In this document: piece after piece, positions 17,613 to 26,562 of the stretch
How the letters are laid out: the number at the start of each line of letters is the position of its first letter
How positions within the stretch are numbered: the stretch's first letter is position 1
Origin: an uncultured Lachnospiraceae bacterium
Lineage (GTDB): Bacteria; Bacillota; Clostridia; Lachnospirales; Lachnospiraceae
Direction: 5' to 3'
Assembly: GCA_902788035.1 (NCBI GenBank)
Contig: CADAIL010000006.1
Coordinates: 1 to 64,000 of the forward strand
Length of the DNA stretch: 64,000 bases
Notes under the pieces: model-generated
Database searches by the model: none
Told to the model about the DNA's origin: nothing
The model's input: only the letters and a program-made list of their open reading frames with translations
Translations under genes and position numbers: made by a program

Positions 17613-19211
17613 TTACTCCTCGTCGTCCTGCTCCCAGCCTCCGAATTCGGAGAGCCTCAGTCCTTTATTGCGATTAAGTGTCATGCCGACACTCCACTCG
17701 TGTTCAAAGAGCAGCAGCGGATTCCCGCGCATATCCTTGACTTTTTTCATATCCGTCGTGCCCTCGATCTTCTCGACATCAACACTGTCCGGGTCCTCGA
17801 TCCAGCGGATGACTTCATAAGGAAGCGTTTCCATGCGGATCTCGACCTTGTATTCCGACTCCAGACGGAAACGGAGCACGTCAAGCTGCAGCACGCCGAC
17901 CACGCCGACAATGATCTCTTCCATGCCGGTGTGGAATTCCTGGAAGACCTGTATCGCGCCTTCCTGGGCAATTTCCTCGATGCCCTTGGTGAACTGCTTG
18001 CGTTTCATTGTGTCGACCTGACGTACCCTTGCGAAGTGTTCAGGTGCAAATGTAGGTATGCCGCCGAACCTGAAATTCTTCCCCGGCATGCACACAGTGT
18101 CGCCGATCGAGTAGATTCCCGGATCGAACACACCGATGATATCTCCTGCCCAGGCCTCAGAGACGACGTGGCGGTCATCAGCCATCATCTGCTGGGGCTG
18201 TGAAAGCCTTGCTTTCTTGTTTCCCTGCACGTGGTAAACTTCCATATTTGCGTCAAAGTGACCTGAGACAATCCTCATAAAAGCCACGCGGTCGCGGTGA
18301 TTTTTGTTCATGTTGGCCTGGATCTTAAAGACAAAGGCCGAGAAATCATGCGTCTCCGGGTCAATCATGCCTTCCGACGACATCCGAGGCAGCGGAGAGC
18401 TGGTCATCGCGAGGAAGTGCTGAAGGAACGTCTCTACGCCGAAGTTGGTAAGCGCGGATCCGAAGAAGACGGGTGACAGCTCACCGCGGCTCACTTCATC
18501 CTGATTGAACTCGGCGGACGCCCCGTCGAGAAGCTCCAGCTCCTCGCGCAGAAGCTCTTCTTCCTCCGCAGTCACATAGCCTGACTGTGCCGCGTTGTCC
18601 ATCTCGATCTCCTCGATCTCACCCTCTTTTGTGCCCTTCTGGGTATCGTGGAAAATGAGCAGCTTTTCTGTTCCGCGGTCATATACGCCCTTGAAGGCTT
18701 TGCCTGAGCCGATCGGCCAGTTCACAGGGCAGCAGGGTATTCCGAGCTCCTTCTCGATTTCATCGACAAGCTCGAATGAATCCCGGGCTTCACGATCCAT
18801 CTTGTTGATGAAGGTAAAAATCGGGATATGCCGGCGGGCACAGACCTTGAAGAGTTTTCTGGTCTGAGCCTCAACGCCCTTGGCTCCGTCGATGACCATG
18901 ACCGCGGAGTCTGCCGCCATCAGGGTACGGTAAGTATCTTCGGAGAAATCCTGATGTCCGGGCGTATCCAGGATATTTATGCAGAACCCGCCGTAATTGA
19001 ACTGAAGGACCGAAGATGTGACAGAGATACCTCTCTGCTTTTCGATCTCCATCCAGTCGGAGACCGCATGTCTCGCAGTAGCTTTTCCCTTGACGGAGCC
19101 CGCAAGATTGATCGCGCCGCCGTACAGCAGGAATTTTTCTGTCAGTGTTGTCTTGCCCGCGTCCGGATGCGAGATAATGGCAAACGTTCGGCGTTTTGTT
19201 ATTTCGTCCAT
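17613..19211 (-). CDS. prfC: Peptide chain release factor 3
   Basis: RF3 is the GTPase that recycles RF1/RF2 after translation termination. The 532-residue protein has G1 SHPDAGKTTLTEK, G3 DTPGHQDFSEDTYR and G4 FINKMDREARD, followed by EF-G-like domains II and III ending near FGGWEQDDEE. The ATG at 19209-19211 has AAAGG 6 nt upstream; an ATG nine codons earlier lacks support. Length and domain order separate it from EF-G (about 690 residues) and LepA (about 600). Confidence 0.95.
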   Translation of the reverse strand: MDEITKRRTFAIISHPDAGKTTLTEKFLLYGGAINLAGSVKGKATARHAVSDWMEIEKQRGISVTSSVLQFNYGGFCINILDTPGHQDFSEDTYRTLMAADSAVMVIDGAKGVEAQTRKLFKVCARRHIPIFTFINKMDREARDSFELVDEIEKELGIPCCPVNWPIGSGKAFKGVYDRGTEKLLIFHDTQKGTKEGEIEEIEMDNAAQSGYVTAEEEELLREELELLDGASAEFNQDEVSRGELSPVFFGSALTNFGVETFLQHFLAMTSSPLPRMSSEGMIDPETHDFSAFVFKIQANMNKNHRDRVAFMRIVSGHFDANMEVYHVQGNKKARLSQPQQMMADDRHVVSEAWAGDIIGVFDPGIYSIGDTVCMPGKNFRFGGIPTFAPEHFARVRQVDTMKRKQFTKGIEEIAQEGAIQVFQEFHTGMEEIIVGVVGVLQLDVLRFRLESEYKVEIRMETLPYEVIRWIEDPDSVDVEKIEGTTDMKKVKDMRGNPLLLFEHEWSVGMTLNRNKGLRLSEFGGWEQDDEE

Positions 19212-19305
19212 GTTAAACCTTTCTTTGAATATGTTCACGTCTCACTCGTAAGACTAAGCTCGTCGATATAGTTCTTCCGCGGAATCCGCCATTTTCAATG
19301 GCTCC

Positions 19306-19893
19306 TCATGAATTCAGATCCCGCTCGCGGACCTCCGCGACTACTACCTCCAGCGGCATTTTCGCCCAAATGCAGGATGCAAAACGGTGATCGACATATA
19401 AAAACTGATGCCATCCGTTCATGGGAAGGCTATGAAGCTCCCTGGTAATTCCATCCCCGGTCCATTTGACATAGGATTCTTTCATGACCCAGACGCGATA
19501 AAAGAAATCCTGCCGCTCGGAACTTTCAAGATATTTTTTATGTTCAGCCGGACTCATGATCTTTTTGGCGATCCGGTCAGTATTCATCCGGGATTTCTCC
19601 TGTATATCGATACCGATCTCGAAATCGCTGACAGCGCATATGACAAGATCTCCGGAGTGACTTATGTTGAAGCGGACCTCCGGATGAATGCGGAAACAGG
19701 GTTTCCCATACTTTCCCTTATCTCTGGAAAGTTCCGGGACACCTATACGATAAAGACGGGAAACTGCATATTCAAGCAGTCTCCCACCCATTTCACTTAT
19801 ATGTTTTGTCCGGACACGCGGGTCGTCTCCCGCGCGTCTTTCGTCTATGTACATGTAGAATACACAGACCCTCTTCTTTCCCTTACAGGTCAT
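19306..19893 (-). CDS. Sfp-type 4'-phosphopantetheinyl transferase
   Basis: This enzyme transfers the phosphopantetheine arm of coenzyme A onto a carrier-protein serine. The 195-residue protein has the Sfp/Gsp architecture, with FNISHSGDLVICAVS, the Mg-binding IGIDIQEKS and the second-half WVMKESYVKWTGDGI. No carrier protein, polyketide synthase or nonribosomal peptide synthetase is nearby, so its substrate is unknown; it may serve fatty-acid ACP or a distant cluster. The ATG has an AAGGA ribosome-binding site. It lies between gltX and prfC on the same strand. Confidence 0.88.
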   Translation of the reverse strand: MTCKGKKRVCVFYMYIDERRAGDDPRVRTKHISEMGGRLLEYAVSRLYRIGVPELSRDKGKYGKPCFRIHPEVRFNISHSGDLVICAVSDFEIGIDIQEKSRMNTDRIAKKIMSPAEHKKYLESSERQDFFYRVWVMKESYVKWTGDGITRELHSLPMNGWHQFLYVDHRFASCIWAKMPLEVVVAEVRERDLNS

Positions 19894-19954
19894 TCCTAAT
19901 TCCTTATCGCCGGGGATCTCATCCGCTCTTCTTTTCTAAAGGAGTTCCGCGGTG

Positions 19955-21400
19955 TTATTTCTGCAGCTTGTTGACAGCAGCTCTGACGCGCGCGATGGAT
20001 TCCTCTTTTCCCAGCAGTTCCATGAGCTGTGTCGCTCCGCCCGGCGTCATAGCCTTGCCTGAGAGGGCTGTGCGGATCGGCCACATTACCTGACCGTTCT
20101 TCAGGCCGTTGTCTTTGGCAAATGCTATCAGGGCCGCATAGAGCGCGTCATTGCTGTAATCTGTAAGGCCTTCAAGATAAGGAAGCACCTTAGTGAGAAC
20201 ATCGCAGGAAAGCTCGACAGTGGTCTTCATCTTCTTGTGTACATAGAGGCTCTCATCGTACTCCGGCACTTCCTCGAAGAACCCGAGAAGTTCCGGGATA
20301 TCCTCGAACGTCTCGATACGGCTCTTGGCAAGATCGGCGAGGGCTTTCTTGTCCTCCACCTTTGTCACGGTCCTTGCGACATACGGAAGTGCCTTCTCAA
20401 GATACGCTTCCTCGTCCATCTTCTCAATGTACTTGCCGTTCATCCAGCGGAGCTTGCTCATATCGAAGACAGCAGGACTCTTATTGATCTTTCTGTAGTC
20501 GAACTTTTTGACCAGCTCGGGCAGAGAGAGGATCTCCTCGTTGTCCTCGGGACTCCATCCAAGGAGAGCGACATAGTTCACGATTGCTTCCGGCAAAATG
20601 CCGAGATCGAGCAGATCCTCGAACGATGAGTGTCCGGATCTCTTGGAAAGCTTTGCGTGATTCTCATCCGTGATCAGCGGGCAGTGGACATAAGTGGGAA
20701 CTTCCCAGCCGAACGCGTTATAGAGAAGATTATACTTCGGGCTCGATGACAGATACTCGTTGCCTCGGACAACATGGGTAATGCCCATGAGGTGGTCGTC
20801 GACTACATTTGCAAAATTATAGGTAGGAAAGCCGTCAGACTTGATCAGAATCATGTCGTCAAGTTCCTTATTGTCGACCGTTATATCACCGTAAATCTCA
20901 TCGGAGAATGTGGTCCGGCCTTCCCGCGGAACATTCAGGCGAATGACATGCGGAACTCCCGCTGCCAGATTGGCCTCTATCTCCTCCTTTGAGAGGTGCA
21001 GGCAGTGCTTGTCGTACATGGCGTACTCCTTGCCTTCTTCTGAGACCTTGAGGGATTCAAGACGCTCTTTCGTGCAGAAGCAGTAATACGCGTTGCCGGA
21101 AGCGATCAGCTTCTCCGCATACTCTTTGTAGATCCCCTGCCGGCATCTCTCGCTCTGAACATAGGGACCTACGCCTCCGTCCTTGTCCGGGCCTTCATCA
21201 AAATCGAGTCCGGCTTTCTCAAGAGTGCGGTAGATGATCTCCAGCGCACCCTCATAGAAACGTTCCTGGTCTGTATCTTCGATGCGGAGCATAAAACTTC
21301 CGTTTTCATGCTTGGCAATCAGGTATGAATAGAGTGCTGTTCTTAAATTTCCGACATGCATTCTTCCTGTCGGGCTCGGTGCAAATCTGGTCTTGACCAT
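19955..21400 (-). CDS. gltX: Glutamyl-tRNA synthetase
   Basis: This is a class I synthetase charging tRNA-Glu (and, in many Firmicutes, tRNA-Gln for later amidation). The 481-residue protein shows the HIGH-equivalent [17 protein letters not shown] near the N-terminus and the KMSKS-equivalent KLSKRSG near residue 243, followed by an alpha-helical anticodon-binding domain. A GGAG ribosome-binding site lies upstream of the ATG. A GC-rich hairpin separates it from ftsW. No T-box leader was seen. Confidence 0.97.
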   Translation of the reverse strand: MVKTRFAPSPTGRMHVGNLRTALYSYLIAKHENGSFMLRIEDTDQERFYEGALEIIYRTLEKAGLDFDEGPDKDGGVGPYVQSERCRQGIYKEYAEKLIASGNAYYCFCTKERLESLKVSEEGKEYAMYDKHCLHLSKEEIEANLAAGVPHVIRLNVPREGRTTFSDEIYGDITVDNKELDDMILIKSDGFPTYNFANVVDDHLMGITHVVRGNEYLSSSPKYNLLYNAFGWEVPTYVHCPLITDENHAKLSKRSGHSSFEDLLDLGILPEAIVNYVALLGWSPEDNEEILSLPELVKKFDYRKINKSPAVFDMSKLRWMNGKYIEKMDEEAYLEKALPYVARTVTKVEDKKALADLAKSRIETFEDIPELLGFFEEVPEYDESLYVHKKMKTTVELSCDVLTKVLPYLEGLTDYSNDALYAALIAFAKDNGLKNGQVMWPIRTALSGKAMTPGGATQLMELLGKEESIARVRAAVNKLQK

Positions 21401-21436
21401 ATGTAGTCTCCTTCGTAATTTTCTGTATAAATATCT

Positions 21437-21462
21437 CCGCAGGGCTCAAAGAGCCCAGGCGG
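21437..21462 (-). other. GC-rich hairpin between the FtsW-like gene and gltX
   Basis: GGGCTC and GAGCCC pair around three bases, extended by CCGC/GCGG after a one-base mismatch. No T-run follows on the minus strand, so it is more likely a stabilising or attenuating hairpin than a full terminator. Confidence 0.4.
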
Positions 21463-21476
21463 TATAGGGGCAGCAT

Positions 21477-22655
21477 TCAGATTTCGCTGTTCCTGACGAC
21501 GTTACCCCAGAGGTCCTTGACAGCCTTCTTTGACCGGATCATTCTCGATACGGACAGGGCTAAGGCCATTTCCATCATCAGGAAAAGGACCGAAGTTCCT
21601 CCGTAACTGATGAAAGGCAGGGTCACACCTGTTGTCGGCAGTATTCCCAGGACCACGCAGATGTTGAGAACGACCTGAAGGGCAATATGGGAAAATACGC
21701 CTGTAACTATAAGAGCACCGTAAAGATCCGGCGCGTTCTCCGCGATAAAGAGCAGTCTGTACAGCATATAGATGAACAGGAAAATGACGATTGCTCCGCC
21801 GAAGATTCCCAGTTCCTCGACGATGATCGGGAATATCATATCATTCTGAGCTTCCGGCAGCCAGCCGAGCTTCTGCATACTATTTCCCAGTCCTTTTCCG
21901 AAAATCCCCCCGCTGCCTATGGCATACAGGGACTGCATGACCTGGTAGCCTCCCTCGGTAATGTATTTCTCCGGGTCCTTCCAGACAAGAATTCGCCGCA
22001 GGCGGAACGAGTCCACCGGAGCGTTTTCAGCCACTCTCCAGATGATTATGGTCCCTATGACTGCCAGGACCGTCAGCACCGCGAATGCAATGATAAACGG
22101 TCTTGTCTTCGGATGAGCGACGAATATGATCAGTACGTCAATTCCAAGAATAATGACCGCTGTGCTCAGATTATCTGTAAAAATGTAGGTGATCAGTGAC
22201 AGGACCAGTCCGGCCATGAAAGGTGCCGCACATGCCTTAAGGCCTCTGAAAGCTTTTCCCTGCTGTGCAATCAGCATGGGAACAAAGATTATGATGGCAA
22301 TCTTCGCTATCTCAGACGGCTGGAAGGTTATTCCGAGATTCAGCCACCTTTTCGCCCCGTTGACCTCCACTCCGAGAGGAGTCTTTACAAGGAGCATAAG
22401 GACAGCCGATCCTATGTAACTCACCCAGCCCAGATTCCACAGATAATGATAATCAACGAAAGAGAGGCCGACCGCAAGGAGGATCGACGCGATTGAAACG
22501 CGTGCCTGCCGCGCGAAAAAATACATATCATCGCCGTGCTGCAGCTCCGCGGTGTAGGCACTGGTGCTGTAGAGCATGACCAGTCCGAAACCGACGAGCA
22601 GCAGAATGACCGCGATTAAATTGTAATCATAATATTCCGCTCTCTGTTTTTCCAA
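21477..22655 (-). CDS. FtsW/RodA/SpoVE family SEDS glycosyltransferase
   Basis: This is a polytopic SEDS protein of 392 residues that polymerises peptidoglycan glycan strands with a cognate penicillin-binding protein. About ten hydrophobic helices are evident. Family motifs are GAKRWLNLGITFQPSEIAKI, the large extracellular loop with the GGYQVMQSLYAIGSGGIFG segment, and the late PTTGVTLPFISYGGTSVLFL. The last motif is typical of FtsW and SpoVE rather than RodA. The start is TTG (22653-22655) with AGGTG 7 nt upstream. No division or elongation genes are adjacent, so the process it serves is not settled. Confidence 0.88.
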   Translation of the reverse strand: MEKQRAEYYDYNLIAVILLLVGFGLVMLYSTSAYTAELQHGDDMYFFARQARVSIASILLAVGLSFVDYHYLWNLGWVSYIGSAVLMLLVKTPLGVEVNGAKRWLNLGITFQPSEIAKIAIIIFVPMLIAQQGKAFRGLKACAAPFMAGLVLSLITYIFTDNLSTAVIILGIDVLIIFVAHPKTRPFIIAFAVLTVLAVIGTIIIWRVAENAPVDSFRLRRILVWKDPEKYITEGGYQVMQSLYAIGSGGIFGKGLGNSMQKLGWLPEAQNDMIFPIIVEELGIFGGAIVIFLFIYMLYRLLFIAENAPDLYGALIVTGVFSHIALQVVLNICVVLGILPTTGVTLPFISYGGTSVLFLMMEMALALSVSRMIRSKKAVKDLWGNVVRNSEI

Positions 22656-22752
22656 ATCATATCACCTGTGTAAGAATTCCCACTGTCTTTATCCGCACAT
22701 GAAAATATAACAAATCTTTTACTAAAATTCAAGTCTCGTGGGTGAGACCATC

Positions 22753-23313
22753 TCATCGGCGGCTTTTTAAAAATACTTTCTTTATATATCGGATCGTGTA
22801 ATCCTCACCGCGTTCGGCCCACATGCGGAGAAGAAACTCCATCTGGGCAAGTGTAGTTTTATGAATGTACCAGCACTTATCCTTTCCGTTCATGAAATAC
22901 TCTAACGGGCAGCTGTCGGTGTAGGCATCTCCTTTATAGACTTTGGACGCACTCACCCGATCAAAAATCATCTCGGCAACATATATGCGTGGCATCTTTC
23001 CGCCGCCGAGACCGTTCGGGGAATCCAGAGAGTAGTCGATCCAGTATTCATAATGGTGCTTATTTCTCCCCTTGTGGTGCAGCCACGAGCGGGACAGACC
23101 TGTCGCCTCCCTCTCCGCGTTATTCGGACTCCTCTTACCTTCCTGCCAGTATCTGGCACCGACAAGGAACTCTTCCGGGCTGAATTTGGAAATATCGTGC
23201 ATGATGCCCTGTCTGTAGAGACCCGCCCGGAAACAGTATCCCATGACAAGATGGTGGTGCTTTGTGATGGTCCGGAGGTGTCCTGCTGCCTTATGCAGCG
23301 TTATATGCTCCAT
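22753..23313 (-). CDS. DUF5662 family protein
   Basis: This 186-residue protein matches the DUF5662 family, common in Clostridia, whose function is not known. It has several conserved His/Asp motifs resembling an HD-type metal site: HHHLVMGYCFRAGLYRQGIMH followed by DISKFSPEEF, then SWLHHKGRNKHHYEYWIDY. Its start codon overlaps the stop of the upstream GH13-like gene by one base (TAATG), so the two are translationally coupled. GGGAGA lies upstream of the ATG. Confidence 0.75.
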   Translation of the reverse strand: MEHITLHKAAGHLRTITKHHHLVMGYCFRAGLYRQGIMHDISKFSPEEFLVGARYWQEGKRSPNNAEREATGLSRSWLHHKGRNKHHYEYWIDYSLDSPNGLGGGKMPRIYVAEMIFDRVSASKVYKGDAYTDSCPLEYFMNGKDKCWYIHKTTLAQMEFLLRMWAERGEDYTIRYIKKVFLKSRR

Positions 23314-25409
23314 TATATCTCTCCCGCCTTATATTTTTCTCCGATCAGTACAGTAACACTGCGCGGCGGCACCGAAATGTATTTCTGATTTTTCGGAAAA
23401 TCCGTGGTCTCAAATGCCTCTTCGATCCTCGATGCGGCTTTCTCCGCGTCTGCAATGTACTTCTTCCGGAGGGCTTCAAAATCATATGTTCTTCGATTCT
23501 TTTGCCTTTCCGCCGGCTTTTCTGCTTTTTCCGTCTTTTCCGTGTCCTTTTCGGCTTTTTCGGCGCGCTCTGCCTCCTCCGCAAGTACAAGTTCTCTGTG
23601 GGCTTCCAGTCCGGCCAGTGTCCTTGCGAGGCGGACCTCGATATCTCTCAGAGCATCTGCCTTAGCCCATCGCATAAATCCTTCCCGCGCTTCCTCAAAG
23701 CCCGCTTCATCCGTCGTGAACAAGGTAGTCCATCGCATATCGGAAGGAAGTTGCGGAAGGGCAAATGTATGGCACTCCCAGTGCGCGTTATAGCACACAT
23801 AAATAATATCGTCCGTTGAGCCATCGCTCTTTTTTGCGTAAGCACCATTGTACATGACCGCATACGAGCGGCTTTCCGCGCTCTGATCTGTGTACCAGGC
23901 CTTCGTATCGTGCCAGGATATATCCGGCAGACCGTATCCCCTGTAATCCGAACCCCGCAGCTCCTGCTCCGTATGAAGGATGCCGTGCTCCATCCTGAAC
24001 GAGATAAGTTTCTTCGCGAAATCCGAGATGCTTTTATTCCTCTTCGCAAGCCTCCAGGATACCCAGCCGATATCATTGTCGCTCGCGTACGCGTTATTGT
24101 TGCCGCCCTGAGTATTGCCGAATTCATCGCCGGCATAAATGAGCGGTACTCCCTGTGATAAAAGGACATAAGCAAGCGCGTTCTTTATCTGTTTTTCCCG
24201 CAGTTCAAGGACAGGCTTCTTTCTTGTCCGCCCTTCGACTCCGCAGTTCCAGCTGTTATTATCGGATGTACCGTCCATGCCGTTCTCGCCGTTGGCTTCA
24301 TTGTGGCGGGCATTATAGCTGACGGCATCCGCGAGTGTGAAACCGTCTACATTTGCAGCATAATGCACGATCGCATGGGTCGCAGGGTTGGCCTTCTGAG
24401 TCATGCGAAATGCTTCCGAGAGGCCGGCGTCCCCTTTAAGGAACCTGCGAGCCTCAGACTGATAATATCCGTTGCAGATCGCGATATGGCGTATTTTCGG
24501 GCTTTTTCCCTGATATACACGCCATGTATCGATCCAGTCAAAGAAAAGCTTTGTGCGGGCGAGCAGCGGATCCGCAGCAAGGGCTTCTTTCGGAACCCCT
24601 GCGCCGATCACGTGGAAACCGTCCACACGGTACACTGTTTTCCAGAAATGGAGCGCGGTCAGCGCAGTCTGCCGGTCCGCGTCACCCGGAAAATACATTT
24701 CAAGTATGACCTCGATTCCCGCCGCGTGCAGGGCTTTTATCATCATTTTCAGTTCTGTGACTGAATCTTCTTTCGATGAGAAGAGCTGTTTCGGTGCAAA
24801 GTAGCAGTTCTTTTCCGAGTAGCCCCAGTAATTCTTTTTCGGCAGGTCCTCCTCATCCTTGCGTTTCCTGACTCTGACTTTCAGCTCTTCATCCCATTCA
24901 TAGACGGGCATAAGCTCGACCGCATTGATCCCGAGTTCCTTGAGATATGGAATTTTCTGCATGAGACCTCTGAACGTCCCTTTGGAGAGCACACCCGATC
25001 CCTTGCCTTTAGTAAAGCCCCTGACATGGAGCTTGTAAATGATCATGTCAGAGAAAGGAATCTCAGGAGACATATCATCGCCCCAGTTGAACCTTTCGGG
25101 GTCCGTATAACACACGTCTCCGACGATCCGCCTCGCGCACGGATCGATCGTGCGCACCCCATCGATCACATAATAATACGCAATCGGAGAAGAGTGGCGC
25201 CCTGAAAGAGTCACCGAAGCCACCTCACCGCAGCGCCATAAGACAGGCAGGTCGATCACCTGTGCTGCCCCGATGCCGTCTTCCGCCACCAGAACAAGTG
25301 ACGCCGGAAGATCGTCCGGTATTCTGACTGCGAAGTTCAGTCCTTTCGCGGTCTCATGTGTCCCGAGAACGAGCGGATCGCCGGGGGAAACTTTATTTTT
25401 TTTGACCAT
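23313..25409 (-). CDS. GlgX/pullulanase-like GH13 protein lacking catalytic residues
   Basis: The 698-residue protein has the GlgX/isoamylase layout: an N-terminal CBM48-like domain (about residues 10-110), a GH13 barrel and an acidic, lysine-rich coiled segment near the C-terminus. All four GH13 active-site regions are degenerate. Region I reads VILEMYFPGD instead of the usual DVVYNH pattern, and region II reads DGFHVIG without the Arg and nucleophile Asp. Region III has no general-acid Glu, and region IV reads AANVDGFTL without its His. It is therefore probably a non-catalytic glucan-binding or regulatory protein. The ATG at 25407-25409 has GAGGG 8 nt upstream. DUF5662 follows with coupled translation. 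Confidence 0.82.
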   Translation of the reverse strand: MVKKNKVSPGDPLVLGTHETAKGLNFAVRIPDDLPASLVLVAEDGIGAAQVIDLPVLWRCGEVASVTLSGRHSSPIAYYYVIDGVRTIDPCARRIVGDVCYTDPERFNWGDDMSPEIPFSDMIIYKLHVRGFTKGKGSGVLSKGTFRGLMQKIPYLKELGINAVELMPVYEWDEELKVRVRKRKDEEDLPKKNYWGYSEKNCYFAPKQLFSSKEDSVTELKMMIKALHAAGIEVILEMYFPGDADRQTALTALHFWKTVYRVDGFHVIGAGVPKEALAADPLLARTKLFFDWIDTWRVYQGKSPKIRHIAICNGYYQSEARRFLKGDAGLSEAFRMTQKANPATHAIVHYAANVDGFTLADAVSYNARHNEANGENGMDGTSDNNSWNCGVEGRTRKKPVLELREKQIKNALAYVLLSQGVPLIYAGDEFGNTQGGNNNAYASDNDIGWVSWRLAKRNKSISDFAKKLISFRMEHGILHTEQELRGSDYRGYGLPDISWHDTKAWYTDQSAESRSYAVMYNGAYAKKSDGSTDDIIYVCYNAHWECHTFALPQLPSDMRWTTLFTTDEAGFEEAREGFMRWAKADALRDIEVRLARTLAGLEAHRELVLAEEAERAEKAEKDTEKTEKAEKPAERQKNRRTYDFEALRKKYIADAEKAASRIEEAFETTDFPKNQKYISVPPRSVTVLIGEKYKAGEI

Positions 25410-25431
25410 ATAATAGCCCTCAATTTGTGGA

Positions 25432-25460
25432 TTGACACCAAAATTCCAATTTGTATTATA
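25432..25460. promoter_or_regulatory. Overlapping divergent promoters for the DUF1292 gene and the GH13-like gene
   Basis: On the plus strand TTGACA (25432-25437) and TATTAT (25454-25459) are 16 nt apart and point to the DUF1292 gene. On the minus strand a perfect TATAAT occupies 25455-25460 with a weak TGGTCA about 16 nt upstream, pointing to the GH13-like gene. The two -10 boxes overlap, so only one direction can be used at a time. Confidence 0.55.
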
Positions 25461-25543
25461 CCCCAAAGGCCTATCAATGACCATTGCTTTTTAGGTCTCA
25501 ATCTGCTATTCTCTTTATAATAATAAAAAGGAGGTCATATCGA

Positions 25544-25852
25544 ATGGCTTTTAATGATGATTACGCAATCCCGGAAGAAGAAGATCTTGGTACAGTCATT
25601 CTGACAATGGATGACGACTCAGAGCTCGAGTGTGATATTATTGCAATATTCTCCGCTAATGACCGCGAGTACATCGCGCTCCTGGCACAGGATGATGAAG
25701 AGGAGGACAGCATCCTGATCTATCGTTTTATCGACCACGGTGATGATGAAGCTCCCGAACTCGTTAATATCGATGATGACGATGAGTACGACGCTGCGGC
25801 GGACGCACTCGACGAGCTGCTCGATGAAGCGGAATTTTATGAGGAAGACTGA
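25544..25852 (+). CDS. DUF1292 domain-containing protein
   Basis: This 102-residue, strongly acidic protein belongs to DUF1292 (YrzB-like), widespread in Firmicutes and of unknown function. The domain runs from GTVILTMDDDSELECDIIAI to YIALLAQDDEEEDSILIYRF; the tail is almost entirely Asp, Glu and Ala. The ATG at 25544 has an ideal GGAGG. It is the only gene in a plus-strand island between minus-strand blocks and ends against a family 2 palindrome. Confidence 0.85.
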   Translation: MAFNDDYAIPEEEDLGTVILTMDDDSELECDIIAIFSANDREYIALLAQDDEEEDSILIYRFIDHGDDEAPELVNIDDDDEYDAAADALDELLDEAEFYEED

Positions 25853-25880
25853 TCCGGGAAGGTGAAATCTACGCAATATG

Positions 25881-25972
25881 AAGGGCTGCCGCGCAAGGCG
25901 GCGTCATAACACGCAGCAGACATCTGCAGTATGCTGCAATCTATGACGCCGGCTTGTGTGACAGCCCTTTTT
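25881..25972. repeat. Family 2 palindrome at the DUF1292/dut convergent junction
   Basis: A palindrome of 89 nt has ends AAGGGCTG and CAGCCCTT, middle stems around GGCGTCATA/TATGACGCC, and a centre GCAGACATCTGCA. It is followed on the plus strand by TTTTT. Related palindromes lie at the other two convergent junctions. It probably acts as a two-way terminator. Confidence 0.8.
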
Positions 25973-25981
25973 CGCTATACC

Positions 25982-26488
25982 TTAACGGGATGTGCTCCCG
26001 AATCCTCCGTTCCGGACCTCTGATGTGTCATCGTCCGCAGTTATTCCGAACGGCATGAAAATTCCCTGGGCGAACGCTGTCCCGCGTTCTATGACGCAGG
26101 TCTTCCCCTCGTTGGAATCATTGGTCATCTTTATAAATATATGCCCCTCATTGTCGCTGTCATAGTAATCGCTGTCGATTACACCGACCGTGTTGTTCAG
26201 CTGCAGTCTGTAACGAAATCCGAGACCGCTCCTCGGGAAAAGAAGAAGTGCCCAGCCCTTATCTATCCTTACCCGTATCCCGGTCGGGATCAAGACTGTC
26301 TCTCCGGGAGCCAGACTGACCGAGACTGTTGATCTGAAATCATATCCGGCGCTGCCTGCCGTCGCCCTTCTCGGCAGAACAATCTCGTCATATACTCTTC
26401 CGAGCTCCTCGATCTCACCGAACGTGCCCTTCATGGCTTTCGCGAACTGTTCAAAGCTCACTTTCTGAAATTCCGCAATTCTTTCCAT
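25982..26488 (-). CDS. dut: dUTP diphosphatase
   Basis: dUTPase hydrolyses dUTP to dUMP, keeping uracil out of DNA and feeding dTMP synthesis. The 168-residue protein has motif 1 ATAGSAGYDF, motif 2 FPRSGLGFR, motif 3 GVIDSDYYDSDNEG and the C-terminal motif 5 GFGSTSR. An N-terminal extension of about 35 residues precedes the core. The gene lies 74 nt after pnp on the same strand and may share its transcript. Confidence 0.92.
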   Translation of the reverse strand: MERIAEFQKVSFEQFAKAMKGTFGEIEELGRVYDEIVLPRRATAGSAGYDFRSTVSVSLAPGETVLIPTGIRVRIDKGWALLLFPRSGLGFRYRLQLNNTVGVIDSDYYDSDNEGHIFIKMTNDSNEGKTCVIERGTAFAQGIFMPFGITADDDTSEVRNGGFGSTSR

Positions 26489-26505
26489 ACATCCCTCTCA
26501 AGTAA

Positions 26506-26549
26506 ATCGAAAACTGCCGTCCACCAGAGCTCATCCGATGAACGACAGT
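26506..26549 (-). terminator. Possible weak terminator or attenuator after pnp
   Basis: On the minus strand ACTGTCGT pairs with ACGGCAGT across a long 21-nt loop and is followed by TTTCGATTT. The loop length makes it weak, so read-through into dut is plausible. Confidence 0.35.
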
Positions 26550-26562
26550 CATACTCAGTTAT

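Noticed and set aside
19306..19893. The Sfp-type transferase as a sign of a natural-product cluster
   Set aside because: No carrier protein, synthetase or tailoring gene lies within the window; flanking genes are gltX and prfC.
21437..21462. The hairpin before gltX as a T-box or riboswitch
   Set aside because: The stretch is only about 75 nt long and lacks a T-box sequence and specifier loop.
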